Source: Microcebus murinus
Lineage: Eukaryota; Chordata; Mammalia; Primates; Cheirogaleidae
Length of the DNA: 64,000 bases
Reading direction: 5' to 3'
NCBI RefSeq assembly: GCF_040939455.1
Contig: NC_134111.1
Coordinates: 59,910,501-59,974,500 of the forward strand
A model generated the notes under the pieces. The model made no database searches. It was not told the origin of the DNA and saw nothing but the letters and a program-made list of their open reading frames with translations. The position numbers and the translations under genes were made by a program. Shown here piece after piece: positions 47,985 through 59,833 of this stretch. Within the stretch, counting starts at the first letter, position 1; each line of letters starts with the position of its first letter.

Positions 47985-49829
47985 TTACGAATGCCTCTGA
48001 TTTGTGTAATCAATATACACGAATCAGAGACATTCATATATGCCAATAACAGTCAAGACAAAACTCAAATCAAAAATGAAATATCTTTTACTATAGGTCC
48101 AAAGAAAATTAAATATCTAGGAATATATTTAATGAAAGATATGAAAGATTTATACAAGGAGAACTATGAAACGCTAAAAAAAGAAATTGTAGAAGATATA
48201 AACAGATGAAAAAATCTGCCTTGTTCATGGATTGGTAGAATCAATATCATTAAAATGTCAATATTATCTAAAGTGATCTACAGAATAAATGCAATCCCCA
48301 TCAAAGTACCATCAGCATTCTTTACAAACCTAGAAAAAATAATTCTTCACTTTGAATGGAACCAGAAAAGATCTTGTATAGCCAAAGCAATCTTAAGAAA
48401 AAAGAACAAACTGGGAGGCATCAGTCTTTCAGACTTCAAGCTGTACTATAAAGCAATAACAATTAAATCAGCCTGGTACAAGCACAAGAACAGAGGCATT
48501 GATCTTTGGAACAAGACTGATATTCCAGAGATGAAATCATCTGCATATGGTAATCTAATCTTTGATAAAGGAGACAAAAATACACATTGGGGAAAAACAT
48601 CTCTTTTCAATAAATGGTGCTGGGAAAACTGGATAGCTACATGCAGAAGAATGAATCTGGATCCCTACCTCTCACCTCTCACAAAAATCCACTCAAAATG
48701 GATAACAGACTTAAACCTAAGGCATGAAACATTAAGAATCCTAGAAGAAGACATTGGGAAGACCCTTTCAGACATTGGCCTAGGCAAAGAATTTTTGAAG
48801 AAGACCCCCAAAGCAATCACCGCAGCAACAAAAATAAACAAATGGAATTTGATCAAATTAAAAAGCTTCTGCACAGCCAAGGAAACTATCATTATAGCAA
48901 ATAGACAATTTACAGAGTGAGAGAAAATATTTGCTCTCTACACTTCCAATAAAGATCTGATAACAAGAATCTATCTAGAACTCAAAAGAATTAACAAGAA
49001 AAAATAAAAAACTCCATCAAGAAATGGGCGATGGAAATGAACAGAAACTTTTCCAAAGAAGACAGAATAAAGACCTGCAAACATATAAAAAATGCTCAGC
49101 ATCTCTAATCGTTAGAGAAATGCAAATCAAAACCACAATGAGATATCACCTAACCTCAGTGAGATTGGCCTATATCAAGAAATCCCAAAACAACAAATGC
49201 TGGTGAGGATGTGGAGAGACAGGAACACTCTTACACTGCTGTTGGGACTGCAAATTAGTGAAATCTTTGTGGAAAAGAATTTGGAGATACCTCAAAGAAC
49301 TAAAAATAGAAATACCATTCGATCCAGCAATAGCATTATTAGGCATCTACCCAAAAGAGCATAAGACATTCCATAATAAAGACATCTGTACTAGAATGTT
49401 TATGGCAGCACAATTCACTATTGCAAGGATGTGGAAACAACCCAAGTGCCGTCAATTCATGAGTGGATTAAAATTTGGTATATGTTTATAGTGGAATATT
49501 ACTCAATTTTAAGAAATGACTGTGAGCTAACACTGCTTATATTATCCTGGGTTGAGCTTGACCCCATTATCCGAAGTGAGGTGATACAAGATTGGAAGAA
49601 TGGGCTCCACATGTACTCACCATCAAATTGGTACTGATTAGCACTATGGTGCTCAAAGGGTGGTGGTGTTCAGCAGGGATTAGGGGTTGGGGGGGAGACC
49701 CACATCTGAGGGATGCAGTGAGCATTGTGGAGGGGAGAGGCATACCTCTAACCCTTGGTAGGGAGAGGCAAAGATATAAAATGCAACCAAAATGTTTGTA
49801 TTCTCATATTTTCTTGAAATAAAAAAAAA
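47985..49829 (+). mobile_element. L1 LINE, 5'-truncated 1.85 kb, with broken ORF2
   Basis: Encodes the C-terminal part of L1 ORF2p (after the reverse-transcriptase active site) in disrupted frames. 47991-48209 (motif KKIKYLGIYL) is followed by a stop. 48255-48920 is the longest piece, 221 codons (SWP-like [17 protein letters not shown]). 49024-49637 holds frames with [16 protein letters not shown]. The 3'UTR carries a G-rich run (GGTTGGGGGGGAGACC) and ends in GAAATAAAAAAAAA. Frameshifts separate the pieces, so no protein can be made. A clean target-site duplication was not found. Confidence 0.9.
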
Positions 49830-50444
49830 GGTAGAAGAAGTGATTAATAAAGAGTACAAAGAACACATAGTGACTGTGACAAGCTGTGCAAGGCAGGCAG
49901 GCTCTGCTCAGCTCCAGCTAAGCATTGCCATGTAAAATGACATTGTGAGGGTTTCTGAGCTTTTTAAAAAAGCCTGAAATCCAAATTTTTATGTAAAATT
50001 TTCCAATATTTAAAATAGGGTCCAGACTAAATGATATGTGTTTATATCTGGAATTTGGCTAGTGAGCCACTGGTTTGGTCCTTTTTCCTAAGTCTTTGGC
50101 AGAATATCTCACCTGGACACACTTCTTTCCCCCTACCACTCTGTACAATTGTGGGAGGTTGTTTATCATAGTCTCCCTCTCCTGCACCTGGAAAAAGCAA
50201 GTATGAAGAAGTGCAGTTCTGTGTTCTTTAAGATCTAGAATAAAAAGCAATAATCATTCTTAGTATGAGTAGTTTTTTTAAAGCCTGGAACCTGCAAATA
50301 GTCTTTCATATCTTCCCCTTGTCCAGAGACTGAAACCCAAACAGCTAAACCTTATGCTTTATTTGATTTTTCTTGCTTTCTTTCCAACCATTCTTTCTTA
50401 TAACTTTTAGTCAGACCGAACAAAACTTCTTGTTATTTTCTAGA
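49830..50444. other. Unassigned
   Basis: No gene or confident repeat. Confidence 0.35.
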
Positions 50445-50690
50445 GAAGCAAAGGTTCTAGAATTGAACTGACCTGAGGTTGAAACCAGATTTCATCATTT
50501 TTTGCTGCATGACCTTGGACAAGATATTTCATCTCTGTGGTCCTTGTTTTCTTTAGGGTAAAATGAAGATGATCATATTTTTCAGATTACAAGTTTGTTA
50601 AGATTAAATGCAACTATATACACATGCAGGTTCTAAGAAAAATGCCTGGCAAACAATAAACATTCGATAAATGTTAGCTCTTATTATCAT
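50445..50690 (+). mobile_element. MIR SINE, nearly complete
   Basis: TGACCTGAGGTTGAAACCAG, TGCATGACCTTGGACAAGAT, TGGTCCTTGTTTTCTTTAGG, AAAAATGCCTGGCAAACAAT and CATTCGATAAATGTTAGCTC cover the MIR from 5' region to 3' end. A second partial copy may follow at 50690-50785 (CATCTGTAAAATCAGGATAA). Confidence 0.8.
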
Positions 50691-50859
50691 CATCTGTAAA
50701 ATCAGGATAATAGCATCATTACTGTGAAAGTGGAATTCGATGATATTTGTAAAATGCTAAATGAAGTGCCAGGCACAAATTGTAGTGAGAATTATTATCG
50801 TTGGTGCTTTCCCACCTACCTGTACTCATGCTAGTCCCTCTGATTTAAGGTCTTTTTAT

Positions 50860-51120
50860 AGTCACTGCATGTTCACATTCTACCCATTTTCAAAGGCCGT
50901 TTCAAATACCATCTTCTTCAGAGAGTGGTCATTTACTTATTCAAAAAATATTTATTGAGAACCCTCTTCTGAACTCATACCATTTTATCTTTTAGTTTTA
51001 TACTTGTAATATATTGGGTTTTTAATAAAAATGTCAGTATCATAAGACAATGTATTTTTTATTCATCTTTATATCTCTCACCCTTCTAACAGAGGGCTTG
51101 ACACATAGTAGGTAGTACAT
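50860..51120 (+). mobile_element. L2 LINE 3' fragment
   Basis: GCCGTTTCAAATACCATCTT, CTTCAGAGAGTGGTCATTTA and AGAGGGCTTGACACATAGTA (then GGTAGTACAT) follow the L2 order. Confidence 0.55.
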
Positions 51121-52191
51121 TTTTTTTCCTTTATAGAAATTCTCTTCTGACTGAGGGGTCTAATTACAGTGGCAGATGTGTGTCCTAGCAAAAGACACAG
51201 GAATTCAAAGTTTTAAGAAAATGTATGCTCATTGGGAAATGGGTCCTCCAATTCTTTTTGCTATAATGCCTAGCCACAAAGGTGATTGGCATGTCCAAGC
51301 AACCCTGGGTCATTTGGAGGCTGAGACTTTGTCTCATCAGAATTGATATGATAACTTACTGTAAATACCTTATTCATTCAAGAACCACAGAATTGCTATT
51401 TTTAAAAATATGGCTTGTAAGTAGCAATAAATTGGTATGCTTAAAACTTTCCAAATTATTTAAATTGTCTGATAAATCTTGACAAGGTGTGACACAATTT
51501 ATTTTACTCATTAGAAAATTTCTTGGTCTCAAGAAGTTTACATTGATGCACCTTTGCTCCTAATTAGTTATGTGAACTCGAGCAAGTCATTTTATTTCAC
51601 GAGATATGATTTCTCATATATGTAAAGAGATAATTCATTAACTTGAGACTGTTCACAGACTTCCCAACACTGTCCTTCTACTCCTCCCAAAAGTGTGTGT
51701 GTGTGTGTGTGTTTGTGTGTGTTTTATCATTTGGAAAAATGTTAAGGGCAAAGTGAAGGAAGAGAAAGGAAATTTGGTGTCTAAAGAATTATTTTGGGGA
51801 ATATGTTGTAGGCAAGATGGCCTTGGGTAGCTGTGGAGTTTCAGGAAGTGGATGGGAGAGCAAGCGTTTCAATAAACAAGTCTGGGCCTGTGTGTTCATA
51901 GTGGAACAAGATATTAATGCTAAGTCTTCCTCTTGTCTTGGAGTTTCAGAGAAGTCAAGTCTGAGCATAATGTTGCAGACTCCTACGTTGGAAAGGGAGG
52001 TGCTTGGCAACAACTTAGGTGGCACTTGCAAAGGGGGTGTCCAACATTGATTTTCTTAATAATCCATCACTAGGTCACATCCTAATAAGGGCAAAGCTGA
52101 CAAGGCTGAGAGAGATGATTTATTGGAGAAAGTTATCAGTATGTTGGGTAAATCTCCTTCACCCACCACATCCCCAATGGAGGTAATGGAT
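51121..52191. other. Mostly unassigned, with MIR scrap and (GT)n
   Basis: A MIR core-like stretch lies at about 51555-51645 (GTTATGTGAACTCGAGCAAG). A (GT)n run lies at about 51693-51722. No gene. The 77- and 80-codon frames overlapping on opposite strands near 51789-52050 lack features. Confidence 0.45.
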
Positions 52192-52198
52192 AGGAGGA

Positions 52199-52201
<3 letters not shown>

Positions 52202-52245
<44 letters not shown>

Positions 52246-52561
52246 AGACAGAGTCTCACTTTGTTGCCCAGGCTAGAGTGAGTGCCGTGGCTTCAGCCTA
52301 GCTCACAGCAACCTCAAACTCCTAGGCTCAGGCGATCCTCCTGCCTCAGCCTCCCGAGTAGCTGGGACTACAGGCATGAGCCACCATGCCCGGCTAATTT
52401 TTTCTATATATAATAGTTGGCCAATTAGTTTCTTTCTATTTATAGTAGAGACGGGGTCTCACTCTTGCTCAGGCTGGTTTCGAACTCCTGACCTCGAGCA
52501 ATCCGCCTGTCTCGGCCTCCCAGAGTGCTAGGATTACAGGCGTGAGCCACAGCACCTGGCC
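52202..52561 (-). mobile_element. Alu SINE (strepsirrhine type) with 43-base poly(T)
   Basis: Minus-oriented full-length lemur-type Alu: 43 uninterrupted T residues (52202-52244), GAGACAGAGTCTCACTTTGT, linker AATAGTTGGCCAATTAGTTT, 5' end CACAGCACCTGGCC. Nine-base target-site duplication AGGAGGACA at 52192-52200 and 52562-52570. The unusually long pure tail suggests a young copy. Confidence 0.95.
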
Positions 52562-52570
52562 AGGAGGACA

Positions 52571-52761
52571 CATTGCTTTTACTTTAAAAAGCCTAGGGGC
52601 TCCTGGGAGTGGAGTAGATAGCACAGCATGTACCATTAGGAGTGTAGATTTGCTGTCTTAGGTCTGTAGTGAGGGGGTCTCTGAGGTACCTGCAAAAGTC
52701 TCCTCTTTTCCCTCCATGAGAAGAAGGATTAGCTTTGGACATCTGCTATGTACATAGGGCA
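52571..52761. other. Unassigned
   Basis: Short stretch without a recognised feature. Confidence 0.3.
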
Positions 52762-52853
52762 CCAGTCCCAGATTCTGACTAGAGCACTCATGGGAGACAT
52801 TTTCTGTCCAATCCCAGATCCTGACTAGAGTGCTCATGGGAGACATTTTCTGT
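52762..52853. repeat. 46-bp tandem duplication, two copies
   Basis: Copies at 52762-52807 and 52808-52853 match at about 42 of 46 positions (both contain CATGGGAGACATTTTCTGT). An older local duplication. Confidence 0.92.
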
Positions 52854-52991
52854 CCTCTTACCTCTTCTTCCTTTCCATTCTCTGTCCCAGAGGGAGCAGC
52901 AAATGGAAGAGAAGCAGGGCAGTTTTCCTACATAGCTTTCTTCATCTCTCAGGCTTCCAAACATGGGTCAGTGTAATTTGGGGAAGGGAAG

Positions 52992-53032
52992 AAGTTCTAC
53001 ACTTGATCTTGGCTAAAAGGTCCAGAGGTGAT
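52992..53032 (-). pseudogene. RNU2: U2 snRNA 5'-end fragment
   Basis: Read on the minus strand from 53032, the 41 bases begin ATCACCTCTGGACCTTTTAG and continue CCAAGATCAAGTGTAG. This corresponds to the first ~40 nt of U2 snRNA (which starts ATCGCTTCTCGGCC and contains AAGATCAAGTGTAG). About 32 of 41 positions agree by eye. The copy lacks the branch-site-binding region onward and has no flanking snRNA promoter that I can see, so it is a truncated retropseudogene fragment. Confidence 0.6.
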
Positions 53033-53759
53033 GTTGGGGAGAAGTTCTAAATTGAGTTTTGATTTTTACACCGGCCTAGATGAACTTATTTAATTTTATG
53101 CTGGGCCACATTTAAAAAAAATGCCAAAGCAAAGTTTCTGCTTATTTAATATGTAACAGTGACTGGAAAAGCTATGGGACTTGTCCGGGATTTCATCCAG
53201 AAGGGGGAAAGAATAAGTCCATGAAGCCAGTTTAATGGGGAGCAGTAAGTAGAATGTACATAGTCGCTTTTGTCCTTGAATGAGTCCAGCTCATTCAGTG
53301 AACCAGTTACAATGGTTTATGAGAAATATAGAATGGAAAAGTAAAAATGGAATTTAAAAAAAGCTACTTTTGGTTGCTGAGTTCTTAAACTGTGCCACTA
53401 TTCTGAGACTGATTTACATGGGACTCTGGATTTATTAGAATTACATATATAAAATAAGAGGTGATCTTTCATGTCCCTTCTGAAACTGCATTTCCATGAA
53501 TATGATTTTTAAACTAATATGGTGGTTTGAAGTGAATTTAGAAGAGAAACCCCTAAAGTCTTAATACCCTAGCTTTGAATTCAAATATCTTCAGAGCAGT
53601 ATTTCAATATGTATTAGAATTGAATTTAGTGTGGGAATTAGATTACAAAGTTACCATGTAAGGCTAATATCTGGCAAACCAGGAATTACCCCTGAAACTC
53701 TTAAGCTGTTCATACAGTATTATCTAGTAGTTTTTAAGGAATGAATGAAATACATATTC
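53033..53759. other. Unassigned
   Basis: No gene or confident repeat in this ~0.7 kb. Confidence 0.35.
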
Positions 53760-54000
53760 CTGGATAGTCCATCACTCCTTTATTCACTTGGCATATCCTG
53801 CATGTCCTTCAAACTCCAAGTCAGATGTCATCTTCTCTGGAAAGTCTGTGTTGCTTCCACTTTACATTTATTTGGGCCATAGCTGTAAGATCCCCACACA
53901 GTCTGGACTTCCCTGTCCTAGCAGTTAGCAGGCTCTATTGCAACTATCTGTTTATTATCATAGGATGTTTAGCAACAGAAGAATATCCTAAAGCACTGCA
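53760..54000 (+). mobile_element. L2 LINE fragment
   Basis: CAGATGTCATCTTCTCTGGA and AAGTCTGTGTTGCTTCCACT lie at the usual 'AATGTCACCTTCTCAG…GGCCTTCCCTGACC' point of L2. The 62-codon frame is derived from it. Confidence 0.55.
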
Positions 54001-54369
54001 AAGAGCCATATAAATACTTTCAGTGACTCAGGAGATCACTTACTTTTTGGAATGATCCCCAACACTCCTGGAAACAGAATATAGCCTAGACTTAGTAGTT
54101 CTGTATCTTGGATTTGGATTATAGCTATTTGAGGAAATTGGATTTAGACGGTGAAAAGGAGACCGATGTGCTTTAAAAAATTGAATGCTGCCAGATCTAC
54201 ACAATTACACTCTGATTTTTTTCTTTTTTCTTTTTTTTCCCCCTACTAACTTTCTTTTGCTTTTGATGATTTTTCTTAGTCATGCTTGAGATGTGCCATG
54301 GGGTATCTGCTAAATACAGTGAATATAGCTAACATAGAATGCTCTAATTTTAAAATAAATTTTTGTTTG

Positions 54370-55620
54370 TCATATTTGACTGATACAAAAGAACATACAA
54401 CTTACATTTAAATTGTAAAACATAATAATGCAACAAAACCTCATGAACCTATTTCCTCACTAATAATGAGATTATCCACCCCACTGAAGATGCTTGTGCT
54501 CCTCACTCTCCTAGTTCTCTGCCATCTTTGACAGCAATGATATTTAGCATTACATTGATTTTTAAAAGATATGGCCACATTTTATTAGATATGGCCACAT
54601 TACATAAAGAATTTTCACCATATTTTTTAAAAATGTAAAAATGTAAAACCATAAAGAATGTATTTTTAGTTTTGTTTAAACTTTACTCAGTGGTATCACT
54701 CTATATGTACTGCTTTGTAGCTTGCTTTTAAAAAATTAATATTATGCATATAAAATTCATCACATATTTTTTTGTGTTGTGTATATCTGTAGATAGTTGA
54801 GTATGTTGTGTGAGATGGCTTATTAATTTTCCCTGCTAAATTCTATTCCATTGTGTGACTATTTTCCCTTTTATCTCTACTCTTGTTGTTGGATACTTGG
54901 TTGTTATCAATTTTTGGCTGCATGATCATTGCTGCTATTAACATTTTGAATGTGTCTTCTGCACATGAGCAGGAGCTCTTATAGTGTATGCATGTGTTTA
55001 CCTATATGTCTGTCTATATATTTTTATATATATCCATATATAGGCACGTTCATATATATAAGAGTAGAATGACTTGAGTTGTGATGAATTCACATGTACA
55101 GATTTATAAGAAAATGTTAAAATGTTTTCCAAACTCTACCAATTTATGCTTCTACCTGCTATTTATGAGTTCCTCTTGTTCCACATGCTTGTCAACACTT
55201 GATTATGTCAGATCTTTATTTTTTTTTTGCCAATCTAGTAGATATAATATTACTTTTCCCATCATGGAATTTAATTATGATTTTAATTTCACCTTCATGA
55301 TTACTAATGAAGTTGAGAATCTTTTCATATTTTTGTTGACCATTTGTGTTCTCTCTTCTGTGAAATGCCTGTTTATATCCTTTTCTCATTGCTTGGAGAA
55401 ATCCTTCATATATTCTGTAAATTAGTCTTTTATCAGTTACATGTGTTGTAAATAATATCTTTTTCTGGTTTGTGACTTGTCTCTTTTAATTTTTTTAAAA
55501 ATTCTGTTTTGATGAACGGAATTTTTAGTTTTAATGTTTTCAAACTTATCTTTAAAAAAATAATTGGTACTTTTACTGTTTCTTTTTTTCAACAGTCAGA
55601 TTTGTTTACTTCTTTCTTTT
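54370..55620 (-). mobile_element. Ancient L1 (L1M) 3' half, antisense
   Basis: About 1.25 kb of reverse-complement old L1: TTTACTCAGTGGTATCACTC, CTATTCCATTGTGTGACTAT, GGCTGCATGATCATTGCTGC, CATGCTTGTCAACACTTGAT, ATGATTACTAATGAAGTTGA, AAATGCCTGTTTATATCCTT and TTAGTCTTTTATCAGTTACA keep the expected order. Frames here are AT-driven and not coding. Confidence 0.7.
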
Positions 55621-55644
55621 TTTAAAACATAATCTTATTGTGTG

Positions 55645-56650
55645 TCCAAGTTGAGCATCCCTGACCCCAAATTTGAAATCCAAAATGCTCCAGTATCTGA
55701 AACATTTTGAAACTGACATGACACCATAAATAGAAAATTCCACACCTGACCTCATGTGATGGGTTGCAATCAAAATGCAGGTGCACAACACAGAATTTAT
55801 TTTGCATCACCATGGGGAAAAAGAACCTCTGAACCCCTTCAGCTACAATATATCTTTTTCATGCATGCCAGATATGTATGTCATATTTTATATTGTTAAG
55901 TGTTTATGTGTGAATAAGTGTAAGAAAATGATTATTTATTGGTAGCATATAAATTCAGAGTCAGGAATGATGGTGATGCCAAACAATGGCAGATTGTCCA
56001 CATGGGTGGCTTAGGTAGTGATACCTTTGCTTTCTGATGGTTCAGAAACAGCCATCCTACACAGCCATGAAACTTTGTTTTATGCACAAAAATGTAAAAA
56101 AAATATTGCATAAAATTACTTTTAGGCCGGGCGCGGTGGCTCAAGCCTGTAATCCTAGCACTCTGGAGGCCGAGGCGGGCGGATTGCTCGAGGTCAGGAG
56201 TTCGAAACCAGCCTGAGCAAGAGCAAGACCCCGTCTCTACTATAAATAGAAAGAAATTAATTGGCCAACTAATATATATATATAAAAAATTAGCCGGGCA
56301 TGGTGGTGCATGCCTGTAGTCTCAGCTACTCGGGAGGCTGAGGCAGAAGGATTGCTTGAGCCCAGGAGTTTGAGGTTGCTGTGAGCTAGGCTGATGCCAC
56401 GGCACTCACTCTAGCCTGGGCAACAAGTGAGACTCTGTCTCAAAAAAAAAAAAATAAAAAAAAATTACTTTTAGGTCATGTGTATAAGGTGTATATGAAA
56501 TATAAATAATTTTTTTGTAAGGCTTAGGTCCCATCTCCAAGATATCTCATTATATATATGTAAATATTCCAAAATCTGAAAAAATCTGAAATTTGGAACA
56601 CTTCTGGTTTCAACCATTTTGGATAAGAGAGACTCACTCTGCATGTGAGT
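55645..56650. mobile_element. Tigger2-like DNA transposon remnant, split by an Alu
   Basis: Left end GTTGAGCATCCCTGACCCCA / AATCCAAAATGCTCCAGTAT and right end CCAAAATCTGAAAAAATCTG / GGAACACTTCTGGTTTCAAC / ATTTTGGATAAGAGAGACTC are inverted relatives of each other. Both resemble mariner/Tigger non-autonomous elements whose ends read GAGCATCCC…AATCCAAAATGCTCC. The central part includes CACACCTGACCTCATGTGAT. The Alu at 56125-56460 interrupts it, and the element reads through when the Alu is removed. Orientation not assigned. Confidence 0.6.
56125..56460 (+). mobile_element. Alu SINE (strepsirrhine type), full length
   Basis: Starts GGCCGGGCGCGGTGGCTCAA, retains several CpGs, has linker ATTGGCCAACTAATATATAT and right arm CTAGGCTGATGCCACGGCAC, and ends in an A-rich tail. 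Target-site duplication AAAATTACTTTTA at 56112-56124 and 56461-56473, perfect. Retained CpGs and the perfect duplication suggest a young copy. Confidence 0.96.
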
Positions 56651-56670
56651 TTTACAACATGATGTTATAG

Positions 56671-56744
56671 CAATGGTACCCAACCTTTTTGGCACCAGGG
56701 ATGGGTTTTATGTAAGACAATTTTTCCACAGATGGGGCAGGCAG
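56671..56744 (+). mobile_element. Fragment of a hAT-type element
   Basis: CAATGGTACCCAACCTTTTT / GGCACCAGGGATGGGTTTTA / GACAATTTTTCCACAGATGG matches the 5' end of the same family that lies complete and reversed at 59834-60147. Only ~74 bp remain. Confidence 0.65.
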
Positions 56745-56746
56745 AG

Positions 56747-56969
56747 CAGGGGTCCTCAAACTACAGCCAGCAGGCCACATGCGGCCCACTGAGGACATTT
56801 ATCCAGCCTGCCGGGTACTTTTGCTGCCACTGCCTGTCCTGCTTAGCAGCCCACTCATCCCGGGCCCACAGTGCACATGTGTGGAATGTGCGCTGCACTC
56901 TCCAATGACCCTCCAACAGTCTGAGGGAAAGTGAACTGGCCCCCTGTTTAAAAAGTTTGAGGACCCCTG
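56747..56969. mobile_element. hAT-type non-autonomous transposon (MITE) with perfect TIRs
   Basis: A 223-bp element bounded by perfect 16-bp terminal inverted repeats, CAGGGGTCCTCAAACT (56747-56762) and AGTTTGAGGACCCCTG (56954-56969). It has no coding capacity. CAG-starting short TIRs are usual for hAT elements. The expected 8-bp target duplication is not convincing (AGGCAGAG versus TTTTAGAG, four of eight matching). The subfamily may be one of the Charlie/OposCharlie-type elements known from strepsirrhines, but this is from memory. Confidence 0.85.
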
Positions 56970-56977
56970 TTTTAGAG

Positions 56978-59825
56978 GAAATTACAAAAAAGATCAGAAT
57001 GTCATAATGTCATTTGCTTGAAGATATGGGCATTTAAATTTTGAATCTTGGAGGAATTTAACTCAAATCATTTCAGAACAAATCATGGAAACAAAAAGTT
57101 TGATATTTATAGATGGAAGATAATTCGAATAAAATTTAAACTGTTAGCACATGGAGCTCATAAGTTCGAATAAGCATTTTTGATTTTAAAAATAAAAAGT
57201 GAAATAGTACATTTCGATCCAACAGATTTTCTCCGGGACCTGACAGGAAGTACTAGGGGAAAAAAAAGCTATTTAAGATAGAAACCTTTCGTGAACCTTG
57301 TTTATGAAAAGATATCTCACTTTAGTATTCAGCTAGACTGTTGGTAAGCTTCAGAGAAGGAGTGAAACTTAATTGTTTTTCTTATAATTAATTTATTATT
57401 ATAAAGTCTGTTTTATTGACAGTGCAAATTGCAAATCCTGGGGCAACACAGCCCTCTGTAGAGAGCAGATTAAGATTTCTAAAGTATATCAACTTCTTTT
57501 TTGGGTCAATCATTTTTCCTAAACCAAATGGATCTCTTTGTTGAGTAATTAGATGACAAGTTTCATTTCTTTCCTATTTTCATGAGATGGGTATACTTCT
57601 TAGAAGATATTAATACTTTGTCTCTTTGTTCTTTCATTTGCTCCTAGAGCCAATGACTCTTCTACTGTTTTTGTTTTGAGTCCTTCTCTATTGCTTCTAT
57701 AATTCCAAGGCTCTCAAAGGCTCCGTTCTCTTGTCTTCCCTCCTAGAGGTCAACGGAAGGATTAAGATCTCCCAAACCTGTAGAGAACTCTCCGTATAGA
57801 TATAATACAGGATGTCTAGTTAAATTCGAACTTTGGATAAACAATGGATACTATTTTAGTATAAGTATGTCCCACATATTGAATGAGGTATACTTAATAC
57901 TAATCAAGTTTTCAGTTTTCAGATCTCAAATTCAAATCTGAGTGTCCTACATTTTTATTTGTTAAATCTCACAGCTCTCCCCTTCCCTCCAAACAAAATA
58001 CCCAAAAAGCATCCACTTGACTAACTGGACCTAAAATGTACAGAACAGCATACTCTAGTTCCAATTCTTCTAGTTTTAGTCTGTCCCCAACTACAACAGT
58101 ACCTTGATGATACCTGTCCATGAATGTGGGAGTAGGAGAGAGGAGCTACTTCCTTTCCATTTTCTCCTGGCCAAACAAGTTGAGTTCTAGTATGGTTTCA
58201 TTCCTCTACTCCTCCCTGGTCTGCTTTAGATTTCTCTCACAGCCATTTGATCCTTATTTTCTAAAAGAGCTATATGGCCTAGAAGTTACTGGCTTAAGCA
58301 GGAACCCTCTTTGGAAAGAAAGCAGAGAGTAAGAAATAGGGTAGGATTCTGGGCTGAAAGAGGGGGCTAGGTATGAACTGAGAGTATAGAAGTTATGAAG
58401 TCAGTACCACTATTTCTTCTTAAAACTCTGGCTGCTGACATTACTTTAGAGATAGCTCAAAACCCTGTGAACTTTAGACTTAAAAACTCCATCCTTCAAA
58501 TTGCTGCAAGTCTTGACCTGTCTTTACCAAGTTATATTAGAATTGATAAATTAAAAGTAAATGACTTTATTTTGGAGGGAGGCAGTGTTCATATGTCACT
58601 TGCATTATGAGAAGAGATAAAATGTACTAGCATATAAAGCAGATTAATCTGTGGAAGAATACTGGTTAATTTGAACCTATGTCTACTCATAATAAAAAAT
58701 GAGTATCTGTGTGCTTAAAAAAGTATTTTCAGTGGCTATGAGTGATGGTTTTTCCCTCAGAGTAGGGAGAAATAAATTTGGAGAGTTTGAAAATACCCAG
58801 CCTTATATAAATAATCATAATAAACACTAACACAGCACGAGATCTTTTTAAAAAAGAACAGGAAGAACTTGTTCTTAATAGATTCTCATGAGAATTATAT
58901 TTCAATCCATAGAAGCAGTCTTCCTTTTTATTTTTCAATATATTCAAATGAAAGATTTCGATAAAAATCCAGTGGGACTATGTGATAGTATCATCTCAAT
59001 GTCATTATGATCTGACATTATCTGGGGAAGTAATTTAAAGTATTTCATTAGATAAATGCCTAGATGAGATTACAAATAGTTTGAAAGGGTGATATATTAC
59101 ATTTAAAAAATTAGTGCAAGGAAATTGATGTAGAAGCACCAGATAACTCAAGTTACCTTCACTTAGAAAAAGTAAGTGCTGCTGTCAAAAAATACTCTAC
59201 AGCTCTGACTTCACAATTAAATTTGTAATAATTAGAATTATATTATTAAAAAAGAAAGTGGTATATTTACTTGGCAGCCATCATCTAAACCTTTGGCCTA
59301 AAAGTCAAACAAAAAACTGGAATAATTGTCAAAGAATATTTAGAACAAAAGGCTGCCTTTATTTGAGTTAACTATTCAGATAAAGTAAAGGAACCAAAGT
59401 CAGTCATCACTAGAAAGTTTTGGAGAAATGCTGTCTGCCCTTTGTAGAACTTCCACAAAAGCAAATAGCTCAATCAGATGCTTGATAATTTTCAGATACA
59501 CATCTGAACTTCAGAGCCTTATCTGAAGTGGCTGCATTTTCTTTTCTTACAATTTGTCTATCAAGTACTATAGAAATTGAACTTGAGTCAACTGAAGTGA
59601 TACAAAAATAAATCATTTATAAATGTAATTGGATTTAGTACTTTGAGAACAAGAGAAGTACATTATTTTATTGTCTCTGGCTCTAGTTTGAGGCTTAAAG
59701 TAGTGATTTTCAAACTTGAGTGTGCCTAGAAATCTTCTGGATGCTCATAGATTTCCTAACCAGGAGATTTCAACTTAATAAATAGATCTGGATTGAGGTT
59801 TTCGAATTTTAACTTTCAACAAATA
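56978..59825. other. Mostly unique AT-rich DNA
   Basis: About 2.85 kb with no confident repeat or gene. The 71-codon frame at 58395-58610 reads somewhat like protein but matches nothing I know and has no flanking exon signals I can support. Confidence 0.4.
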
Positions 59826-59833
59826 CCCTAGAT

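Noticed and set aside
48255..48920. 221-codon frame with clear protein similarity
   Set aside because: It is the C-terminal part of L1 ORF2, preceded by a stop and followed by frameshifts, so it is annotated as part of the L1 and not as a gene.
58395..58610. 71-codon frame that reads like protein
   Set aside because: No recognised homologue or flanking exon structure; kept only as unassigned sequence.
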